Part shown: positions 33,731 through 39,669 of the stretch, in pieces
Layout of the letters: the number at the start of each line of letters is the position of its first letter
Numbering within the stretch: position 1 is the stretch's first letter
From: Pelagibacteraceae bacterium
GTDB lineage: Bacteria; Pseudomonadota; Alphaproteobacteria; Pelagibacterales; Pelagibacteraceae
Reading direction: 5' to 3'
NCBI GenBank assembly: GCA_008638005.1
Contig: VTPE01000002.1
Coordinates: 1 to 39,669, forward strand
DNA length: 39,669 nucleotides
Notes under the pieces: model-generated
The model's input: the letters and a program-made list of their open reading frames with translations, nothing else
Told to the model about the DNA's origin: nothing
The model's database searches: none
Program-made: the position numbers and the translations under genes

Positions 33731-33918
33731 TTTTTAACTTTCTTTTTTTTCTTTTTTGTTTTCTTTTTATTTTTAGTTCTACGTGACTTTAATGCTAATT
33801 CTCGTTGTTTTTTTTCTACATTATCTTTGAGTAATGTTAAAATTCCAAAAACAATAAGAGCACCAGCTCCTAAAAGTCCGTAGGATAACAAGGCTTCAAT
33901 GGGTAATGGTTTAATCAT
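33727..33918 (-). CDS. Small membrane protein with poly-Lys tail
   Basis: 63 aa. One membrane helix (YGLLGAGALIVFGILTLL) is followed by a cytoplasmic tail of about 35 residues with a final run rich in Lys. No family is known to me. It overlaps the upstream gene by 8 nt and the downstream DCC-family gene by 4 nt, so all three are translated together. Confidence 0.65.
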   Translation of the reverse strand: MIKPLPIEALLSYGLLGAGALIVFGILTLLKDNVEKKQRELALKSRRTKNKKKTKKKKKKVKK

Positions 33919-34147
33919 CTTCCTCCTCTTCTAACCAGTGTTCCATAAATACTTTATGACATGCATAACAAATAATTGGTATTGAGAAAAAAAAACCAAT
34001 AGTTACGCCCGTTTTCATACCATAATCAATAATTGAGAAATGAGTCATTGAAATAGTGGGTATTGTACAAACTGCAATTAAATATGGAACTCTCCACTTA
34101 AATGCTGGTTTAAAATGTTTAATAAAATAAATAAATTTTAAAATCAT
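33911..34147 (-). CDS. Small membrane protein with acidic tail
   Basis: 78 aa. Two membrane helices (YLIAVCTIPTISMTHF and GVTIGFFFSIPIICYAC) and an acidic C-terminus (EEEEDD). It is the first of three overlapping genes. No family is known to me. Its tail is charged oppositely to that of the next gene's product. Confidence 0.65.
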   Translation of the reverse strand: MILKFIYFIKHFKPAFKWRVPYLIAVCTIPTISMTHFSIIDYGMKTGVTIGFFFSIPIICYACHKVFMEHWLEEEEDD

Positions 34148-34181
34148 AAAATTAATAACGTTATATTTGAAAGGGCAAAAT

Positions 34182-34208
34182 AAAAAAGGGGGCTGTTAAC
34201 CCCCTTTT
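34182..34208 (-). terminator. Intrinsic terminator after aceA
   Basis: AAAAGGGGG (34184-34192) pairs with CCCCCTTTT (34200-34208) around a 7-nt loop, with further Ts on the minus strand. It lies 24 nt past the aceA stop. Confidence 0.88.
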
Positions 34209-34231
34209 ACTAGCCTGTTTAAACTAAAGGA

Positions 34232-35521
34232 CTATGAAACGATTTTTAAATCTGCTTTTTTCTTTTGATCAAAGAATTGTTCATCTTCGGTTGAACCTTT
34301 AAGTGCTGTCGTAGAAGATGTTCCAGAACTTACAATATTAGAGATTTGATCAAAATAAGATGCTCCAACTTCTCTTTGATGTTTTGCTGCAGTATAACCT
34401 TGCTCTTCAGCAGCAAATTCTTGTTGTTGAAGTTTTGAGTAAGCAAACATTCCATCTTTTTTGTAATTTCTTGCGAGATCGAAAACTGCATAATTTTGAG
34501 CATGAAAACCTGCAAGCGTGATAAATTGAAATTTATAACCCATCTCACCAATTTTTTGTTGGAACTCTAACATTTCTTGATCTGAAAGATATTTTTTCCA
34601 ATTAAATGATGGCGAGCAATTATAGGCTAACAATTTCCCTGGAAATTTTTCATGAATTGCATCAGCAAATTCTTTAGCCTCTCCAAGATCTGGTGTTGCT
34701 GTTTCACACCAAATTGCATCACAATAAGGTGCATAAGCAAGACCTCTAGAAATTGCCTGTTCTAATCCGGGTTTAACATAATAAAAACCTTCGGGTGATC
34801 TTTCACCTGTTAAAAACTGTTGATCATTTTCATCAACATCTGATGTTAAAAGTTTTGCAGCATTTGCATCTGTCCTTGCAAAAATGCAAAGCGGAACATC
34901 CATTACATCTGCGGCCAGTCTTGCTGACTTTAAGTTTCTAACTGCATTTTGAGTTGGGATTAAAACTTTACCACCCATATGACCACATTTTTTTTCTGAT
35001 GCTAACTGATCTTCAAAATGAACTCCTGCAGCGCCTGCTTTAATAAATTTTTTAGTTAATTCAAAAACATTTAAAGGTCCGCCAAATCCTGCTTCTCCAT
35101 CTGCAACAATTGGCATATGATAATCTACAGCTTCATTAGCTTGCATCTTGCCTTCTAAAACTTCCATATGCTGTACTTGGTCAGCTCTCATCAAAGCATT
35201 AATCATGCCTTGAACTAATTTAGGTGCACTGTCATATGGATATAAACTTTGATCTGGATACATTTCACCAGCACTATTAGCATCAGCAGCTACTTGCCAT
35301 CCTGATAAGTAAATTGCTTTCAATCCAGCCTTAGCATGCTGTACTGCTTGATTTCCTGATAAACTCCCTAATGTATTAACGTAGTCTTCTGAATTTAATA
35401 ATTTCCATAATTTTGATGATAGTTCTTTTGAAACTGAATATTCAACGTTAAAAGTTCCTCTTAATTTTTTTACATCTTCTTCAGTATAATCTCTTTTAAT
35501 ACCCTTAAATCTGTTCTCCAT
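34232..35521 (-). CDS. aceA: Isocitrate lyase AceA
   Basis: 429 aa, full bacterial length. It splits isocitrate to glyoxylate and succinate, the first step of the glyoxylate bypass for growth on acetate or fatty acids. The catalytic motif KKCGHMGGK carries Cys179, and [10 protein letters not shown] and [11 protein letters not shown] blocks are typical. AAAGGAGAGC precedes the ATG. No malate synthase is nearby. Two small ORFs precede it on the same strand, and a RamB-like regulator diverges beyond them. Confidence 0.97.
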   Translation of the reverse strand: MENRFKGIKRDYTEEDVKKLRGTFNVEYSVSKELSSKLWKLLNSEDYVNTLGSLSGNQAVQHAKAGLKAIYLSGWQVAADANSAGEMYPDQSLYPYDSAPKLVQGMINALMRADQVQHMEVLEGKMQANEAVDYHMPIVADGEAGFGGPLNVFELTKKFIKAGAAGVHFEDQLASEKKCGHMGGKVLIPTQNAVRNLKSARLAADVMDVPLCIFARTDANAAKLLTSDVDENDQQFLTGERSPEGFYYVKPGLEQAISRGLAYAPYCDAIWCETATPDLGEAKEFADAIHEKFPGKLLAYNCSPSFNWKKYLSDQEMLEFQQKIGEMGYKFQFITLAGFHAQNYAVFDLARNYKKDGMFAYSKLQQQEFAAEEQGYTAAKHQREVGASYFDQISNIVSSGTSSTTALKGSTEDEQFFDQKKKADLKIVS

Positions 35522-35554
35522 TATTTTTGCTCTCCTTTGTTTTTGTTTAAAATT

Positions 35555-35725
35555 TTAAAATAAATTTTTTATATAATTGAATAATTTTTCCCCTGTTCTT
35601 TTGACGGTCTCCTTTTCTTTATTTTCCATTGCAATAACATCTTGATAATAATTATCCTGTTCATCAAAGCAGTAATCATCAAGTGTAACGCAGTTACTTT
35701 CTATGTTGTGTTTATCCCTTGCCAT
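35555..35725 (-). CDS. 56-aa small protein upstream of aceA
   Basis: ATG at 35725 lies one nucleotide after the TAA of the previous small ORF, and the stop is 33 nt before aceA. The product is acidic in the first half (two Cys, CVTLDDYCFDEQD) and basic at the end (KLFNYIKNLF). It has no signal peptide and no recognised family. Its position implies co-transcription with aceA. Confidence 0.6.
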   Translation of the reverse strand: MARDKHNIESNCVTLDDYCFDEQDNYYQDVIAMENKEKETVKRTGEKLFNYIKNLF

Positions 35726-35726
35726 A

Positions 35727-35891
35727 TTAAGCTCTTTGTTGATTTGATGTATAACGACTTAATCCTGAAGATCCCCAGTCCTGATCATCTTCATTCATAG
35801 TTAATCCCTGTTGAGGTTTAGGATCATTAGCAACCGCCTCTCTAATCTTTTCCTCAATTTCCCTAATAAATTCACTTCCAGTTTTAGTCAT
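35727..35891 (-). CDS. 54-aa small protein, first in the aceA unit
   Basis: ATG at 35891 follows AAGGAGATAAA, a strong ribosome site, which argues for a real gene. The helical N-terminal half (EFIREIEEKIREAVAND) is followed by a polar tail (DWGSSGLSRYTSNQQRA). No family is recognised. It is the first gene downstream of the aceA-ramB divergent promoter, so its expression should follow that of aceA. Confidence 0.7.
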   Translation of the reverse strand: MTKTGSEFIREIEEKIREAVANDPKPQQGLTMNEDDQDWGSSGLSRYTSNQQRA

Positions 35892-35918
35892 TTTATCTCC
35901 TTTTTTAAATTTACATTA

Positions 35919-36016
35919 TTTACAAAATATATTTTTTTCAATTAAAATGGCTCTATTGCTTGTAAATTGAGTAAATTAATATTGACTAATAGTTTTCAAT
36001 TTGTAAATTTTGTAAA
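35919..36016. promoter_or_regulatory. Repeated TTTGTAAA-type sites in the aceA-ramB divergent region
   Basis: Copies are seen at 35919-35927 (minus, TTTTGTAAA), 35960-35967 (TTGTAAAT), 35999-36007 (ATTTGTAAA) and 36008-36016 (TTTTGTAAA), the last two being adjacent direct repeats. They resemble the AAANTTTGCAAA site of corynebacterial RamB with C changed to T. The last one ends 2 nt before the regulator ATG, suggesting autoregulation. Confidence 0.6.
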
Positions 36017-36018
36017 CT

Positions 36019-37434
36019 ATGAAAAATCAAATTGGCTTTAAAATTAAAAACGCCAGAAGAAAAGCAAGTATTTCTCAGGCTGATTTATCAGCAAAACTTG
36101 GAATTTCTTCAAGCTACCTGAATCTAATTGAATCTGGAAAAAGAAATGTGAATGTTGATCTTCTTCTTAAGGTTTCTGAAGTATTAAATATTGAACTAAA
36201 AGATCTCTCCAAAAAAGAAGATGCCAATTTATATCATGATGCATTAGATCTACTTGGAGATAATATTTTTGAAGACTTAGATATTACTAATATTGAGGTA
36301 AAAGATCTGGCCAATAACAATCCTCTTATTGCAAAAGCTTTAATAAGATTAGGCGATTTTTATAAAAAAGGAAATAAAGAGATATACTCAAAAGTAGAAA
36401 GTATATCTGAAGATAATATTGTAAATTTTAAATCTAGTTTTCCAGGTGAAGCAGTTTCTGATTTTCTTCAAGAACATAATAATTATTTTGATGAACTTGA
36501 AGACTTTGCTAATAAAATTTTTAAATCTGTAAATTCAAAAAATAGAACGAGACACGTCTTGCTTGTTGATTACTTAAAAAAAAAACACAATGTTGATGTT
36601 GTAGACATCGTCCCATCTGAAAAAGAAAATTTTGCAAAAAAATTTGATTTAAATCAAAAAAAATTATTTTTATCAGACTACTTAACTCTAGAAACAAAGA
36701 AACTTTATACTGCATCACAAATTGTTCAACTGGAAGCGATGAACATTATTGAAAAGCAATTAGTTAATTTTAATTTCCAAAATGATGAGTCCAAAACACT
36801 AACAACTATTGCTTTAATTAATTATGCAGCTGCGGCTATACTCATGCCTTATGAACTTTTTTATCAAGAATGTATTAAGCATCGTTATGACCTAGAGTTA
36901 CTCCAACATACATTTGCAACTTCATTCGAGCAAGTTGCTCACCGAGTCACATGTTTGCAAAATCCAAAAATGAAAGGAATACCGTTTCATATGTTAAGAG
37001 CGGATATTGCTGGAAATATTTCTAAACGTTTATCTTTATCTGGGATTCAAATCCCAAGATATGGAGGAGCTTGTCCAAGATGGAATATTCATTCTGCGTT
37101 TGTTACTCCTGGAAAAATTCATACTGCACTTTCTAAAATGACTGATGGGGAGAAATATGTTTGTATTGCTCGTACAGTTGAAAAAGGTATTGGTCGTCAT
37201 GGTGTTCACAGAAGCATGGTAAGTATTGGATTGGGATGCCAAGCAAAATATGCAAAAGATTTTGTTTATGCCGATCAACTTAATTTGAAAGATGAAAAGG
37301 CTGCAATATCTATTGGTGTAAATTGTAGGACATGTACTCGACTAGATTGTCAGCAAAGAGCCTTTCCCCCGATTAACAAAAAGTTTAATATTGATTTAAA
37401 TAAAAGGGGTATTTCGGTTTACGTCGGTGAGTAA
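36019..37434 (+). CDS. RamB-like regulator of acetate/glyoxylate metabolism (XRE + DUF2083)
   Basis: 471 aa. Residues 5-63 are an XRE helix-turn-helix (ISQADLSAKLGISSSYLNLIE). The middle is an IrrE/ImmA-like region and the end a DUF2083 domain with RNRHGVHRSM-type and CRTCTRLDCQQRAFPP motifs, where Cys may bind metal or sense redox. RamB/ScfR regulators control isocitrate lyase and acyl-CoA genes in actinobacteria and alphaproteobacteria. Divergence from aceA fits. No Shine-Dalgarno; the operator-like repeats reach the start codon, so the message may be leaderless. Confidence 0.88.
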   Translation: MKNQIGFKIKNARRKASISQADLSAKLGISSSYLNLIESGKRNVNVDLLLKVSEVLNIELKDLSKKEDANLYHDALDLLGDNIFEDLDITNIEVKDLANNNPLIAKALIRLGDFYKKGNKEIYSKVESISEDNIVNFKSSFPGEAVSDFLQEHNNYFDELEDFANKIFKSVNSKNRTRHVLLVDYLKKKHNVDVVDIVPSEKENFAKKFDLNQKKLFLSDYLTLETKKLYTASQIVQLEAMNIIEKQLVNFNFQNDESKTLTTIALINYAAAAILMPYELFYQECIKHRYDLELLQHTFATSFEQVAHRVTCLQNPKMKGIPFHMLRADIAGNISKRLSLSGIQIPRYGGACPRWNIHSAFVTPGKIHTALSKMTDGEKYVCIARTVEKGIGRHGVHRSMVSIGLGCQAKYAKDFVYADQLNLKDEKAAISIGVNCRTCTRLDCQQRAFPPINKKFNIDLNKRGISVYVGE

Positions 37435-38098
37435 CAGCTTTTTAAAATTTCAAAAAAAAGTTTACTCATGTCGAAAATGTACTCGCCTAGTTAAATTTAG
37501 AAATCAAATAGTTAAAAAAAAAAGAAAATCTTACGAAGATCAAAAATACTGGGGTAAACCTGTTAGTGGATTTGGGGATGTTAATGCTAAAATTGTTTTA
37601 GTAGGTTTGGCTCCAGCTGCCCATGGTGCTACGAGAACTGGTCGAGTTTTTACCGGTGATAAGTCAGCAAATTTTTTATTTAAATGTTTGCATCAATCGA
37701 GGCTAGCTAATCAGCCTAACTCTGATCATCTAAAAGATGGTCTTCAATTAAAAAATATTTTTATTACCCTTGCTTTACGTTGTGTACCGCCTCAAGATAA
37801 ACCTAAACCTGAAGAATTAAAAAACTGCTCAAATTATTTTAAAGAAGAATTATTTTTATTAAAAAATAAAAAAATTATCATCGCTCTAGGTAAAATTGCC
37901 TTTGATGCTTGTATTAGGTTTTATAAGCAAAATTTTAATATTTCAGGATCATATAAATTTGGGCATGGATTAAAGTATAAAATTAACGATATAATTTTGT
38001 TAGGTTGTTATCATCCATCTCCAAGAAATGTTAATACGAGGAGAATAAATGAAAAAATGATGATTGATTTGTTTAATAAAGCAAAAAAACTTGGATAA
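37427..38098 (+). CDS. Uracil-DNA glycosylase family 5 (UdgB-like)
   Basis: 223 aa starting with GTG and overlapping the regulator by 8 nt. The active-site block GLAPAAHGATRTGRVFTGD, without the usual Asp/Asn of family 4, plus the C-terminal HPSPRN identify family 5. An N-terminal CRKC and two later Cys (LRCVPP and LKNCSN) fit its 4Fe-4S cluster. It removes uracil and some other deaminated bases from DNA. It is convergent with sodB across 1 nt. Confidence 0.9.
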   Translation: MSNSFLKFQKKVYSCRKCTRLVKFRNQIVKKKRKSYEDQKYWGKPVSGFGDVNAKIVLVGLAPAAHGATRTGRVFTGDKSANFLFKCLHQSRLANQPNSDHLKDGLQLKNIFITLALRCVPPQDKPKPEELKNCSNYFKEELFLLKNKKIIIALGKIAFDACIRFYKQNFNISGSYKFGHGLKYKINDIILLGCYHPSPRNVNTRRINEKMMIDLFNKAKKLG

Positions 38099-38099
38099 A

Positions 38100-38693
38100 T
38101 TAATCTAGTAAAGAAGCAACGTATTCCCAATTAACAAGATCATTAATAAAAGCTTTTAAGTAATCAGGTCTTCTGTTTCTGTAATCCACATAATATGAAT
38201 GCTCCCATACATCACATCCTAAAATAGGTTTCATATTATTCACTAATGGGTTTGAGGCGTTTGCTGATTTAGTTACAACGAGTTTTCCGTTATCTATTGC
38301 TAACCAAGCCCATCCTGATCCAAACTGTGTAATTCCAGCTTGAATAAAATCTTCTTTAAATTTATCGATACTTCCAAAATCAGATATAATTCTTTTTTCT
38401 AACTCAGAAGGTATTGAGCCACCGCCTTTTGGCTTCATGCATTTCCAAAAAAGAATATGATTCCAATGCTGACCCGCATTATTAAAAATTCCGGCTTTAG
38501 ATGTATCGTTAGAAGTTTTTTTAACAATTTCCTCTAAAGATAAATTAGCTAAATCTGTATCTTTAATTAAATTATTTAAATTAGTTACGTAAGTTTGATG
38601 ATGTTTTCCATGGTGTAGATCCAATGTTTCTTGAGACATCACAGGTGCCAAAGCATCGTTTGCATAATCTAACTTTGGTAATTCAAAAGACAT
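38100..38693 (-). CDS. sodB: Superoxide dismutase (Fe type)
   Basis: 197 aa. The metal ligands lie in DLHHGKHH, the NHILFW block, and DVWEHSYYVDY. GSGWAWL is the usual catalytic-domain motif. The Gln in AGITQFGSGWAWL placement (TQFGSG) and the length fit the Fe enzyme of proteobacteria. It removes superoxide in the cytoplasm. The FAH-family gene ends 16 nt upstream on the same strand. Confidence 0.95.
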   Translation of the reverse strand: MSFELPKLDYANDALAPVMSQETLDLHHGKHHQTYVTNLNNLIKDTDLANLSLEEIVKKTSNDTSKAGIFNNAGQHWNHILFWKCMKPKGGGSIPSELEKRIISDFGSIDKFKEDFIQAGITQFGSGWAWLAIDNGKLVVTKSANASNPLVNNMKPILGCDVWEHSYYVDYRNRRPDYLKAFINDLVNWEYVASLLD

Positions 38694-38708
38694 ATTGGTT
38701 ATATAAGT

Positions 38709-39596
38709 TTATAAAACAGTATTTTCAAGTGTTCCTATAGGATTAATTGTAATTTTAACTTTATCTCCCGATTTTAAAAATTTTGGTGGATCAAAACCAA
38801 TTCCAACACCAGATGGAGTACCGCTTGCAATGATATCTCCTGGCAGAAGTGTCATTGATCTGCTTAGAGTCTCAATAATTGTTGGAATATCAAATATCAT
38901 ATCTTGAACAATTCCAACTTGTCTTTCCTCATCATTAACAAAAGTTTTCAACTGTATTTTATTAATATCTTCAATTTCATCTTTTGTGATAATGGCAGGT
39001 CCCATAGGACAGTAAGTATCTGGACTCTTTCCAATGAACCATTGTTTATGATTATTTTGCAACTCTCTTGCTGTTACATCATTAATAATAGTGTAACCAA
39101 AAATCACATCAAAGGCATCAGCCTTGCTTATACCTTTTGTGGTTTTACCAATTATCACTCCAAGCTCGCCTTCATAATCAGTAGTATTAGTCACATCATT
39201 TTTTAGATTAATTTTATCATTTGGTCCAATTACAGATGTTGTAGCCTTTGTAAAAATAATTGGTTTTGTCGGAACTGCCTGTTTTCCTTGCAAGGTATTG
39301 TAAGAAGATCTTTGTACTTCTTTTGCATGTTCTGCATAATTTTTTCCCACACATATAATATCTCTTATTGGAACAGGTATTGGAGACAATACTTCTACTT
39401 CATCAATAGAATAATGAATGTTTGATTTATCATTTACTTTTTGAATTGTTTCTTCAAATTGAGAATAGTTTTTTATAATTTCATTGATCGAATTAGGAAT
39501 GCTTTTATCAATCTTTGTTAATTGAATAACGCCCTCGCCGACTAATTCTAAACCAGCGTAAGTTTCGTTATTTTTTTTAAATGAAATAAATCTCAT
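38709..39596 (-). CDS. Fumarylacetoacetate hydrolase family protein
   Basis: 295 aa. The C-terminal catalytic domain has CVGKNYAEHAKE, the metal-binding Glu in TDYEGELGVIIG and GTPSGVGIGFDPPKFLKSGD. Members cleave or hydrate acylpyruvates, ureidoglycolate-like or 2-keto-pentenoate compounds; a catechol, sugar-acid or oxaloacetate-decarboxylase role cannot be told apart. The N-terminal 60 residues form the usual lead domain. Confidence 0.9.
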   Translation of the reverse strand: MRFISFKKNNETYAGLELVGEGVIQLTKIDKSIPNSINEIIKNYSQFEETIQKVNDKSNIHYSIDEVEVLSPIPVPIRDIICVGKNYAEHAKEVQRSSYNTLQGKQAVPTKPIIFTKATTSVIGPNDKINLKNDVTNTTDYEGELGVIIGKTTKGISKADAFDVIFGYTIINDVTARELQNNHKQWFIGKSPDTYCPMGPAIITKDEIEDINKIQLKTFVNDEERQVGIVQDMIFDIPTIIETLSRSMTLLPGDIIASGTPSGVGIGFDPPKFLKSGDKVKITINPIGTLENTVL

Positions 39597-39598
39597 AT

Positions 39599-39669
39599 TT
39601 ATACTTTATTCTTAAAATATTTTTTTTTAACAAAATTTGCAATCAAAGACATTAATGCAAGCGCTAATA
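39599..39669 (-). CDS. C-terminal end of a probable membrane protein, cut by the window edge
   Basis: The frame open to the right edge ends LALALMSLIANFVKKKYF and a few more residues, then TAA, 2 nt before the FAH-family start. A hydrophobic helix followed by Lys is typical of membrane-protein C-termini. Co-directional and nearly abutting, it is probably the upstream gene of the FAH operon. Confidence 0.5.
   Translation of the reverse strand, partial: LALALMSLIANFVKKKYFKNKV

Noticed and set aside
1-39669. CRISPR array, tRNA/rRNA, prophage or insertion sequence
   Set aside because: No regularly spaced direct repeats, no T-loop type tRNA sequence, no transposase or integrase reading frame and no duplicated inverted ends were seen.

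Overview
This 39.7 kb window is AT-rich, densely packed bacterial chromosome. Intergenic gaps are short, neighbouring genes often overlap by ATGA or abut, and convergent genes overlap by a few bases. The gene families suggest a streamlined marine alphaproteobacterium of the SAR11/HIMB59/AEGEAN-169 type: a RamB-like regulator divergent from isocitrate lyase, an MntR of the alphaproteobacterial form, a DUF6111 protein, Sco/PCuAC, a 5-oxoprolinase cluster and two Amt transporters. The assignment is inference. A GlnK gene argues against the best-studied Pelagibacter strains, which are reported to lack PII. I see no phage, insertion sequence, CRISPR array, rRNA or tRNA.

Layout. 1-2.1 kb: start of an exported-protein gene, a LysR-type DNA-binding fragment, and an ammonium transporter (amtB) with a clear terminator and a long, possibly structured leader. 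2.1-7.3 kb: nadB with a D-amino-acid aminotransferase gene 2 nt downstream, a TPR protein, an exported protein with a C-terminal Cys motif, a TauD-type dioxygenase and an SDR. 7.3-15.7 kb: a DUF1445 (D-glutamate cyclase family) gene, a complete Liv-type ABC transporter and 5-oxoprolinase genes pxpA and pxpBC. A 29-codon ORF is wedged between pxpC and a DUF4149 gene. Together these look like uptake and conversion of an amino-acid-like compound to glutamate. 15.7-20.9 kb: a zinc ribbon protein, a helical protein, DUF2061 divergent from mntR with a perfect 18-bp palindrome between them, a polysaccharide deacetylase, a DUF6134 protein, an AEC transporter, an unannotated 48-codon gene with a hairpin leader and a terminator, and glyoxalase I. 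20.9-23.9 kb: cytochrome c plus a Tat-exported small subunit and an FAD/3Fe-4S GMC dehydrogenase, followed by a lipoprotein ORF whose start spans a terminator hairpin.

23.9-30 kb: a MazG-like phosphohydrolase, small membrane proteins, Sco and PCuAC copper chaperones, MFS and MOSC proteins, a 35-aa membrane peptide, amtB2-glnK and DUF6111. 30-34.2 kb: typA/bipA, a 47-aa secreted peptide, an MFS transporter, a DCC-family protein and two coupled small membrane proteins with oppositely charged tails. 34.2-39.7 kb: aceA preceded by two unannotated small genes in the same direction, a divergent RamB-like regulator with TTTGTAAA repeats between them, a family-5 uracil-DNA glycosylase, sodB, an FAH-family hydrolase and the end of one more gene.

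Most genes are ordinary housekeeping, transport and central-metabolism functions. The most interesting points are a GlnK without the uridylylation tyrosine, the MntR-type palindrome against DUF2061, the RamB/aceA region with two small genes, and several short genes that a 60-aa cutoff misses.
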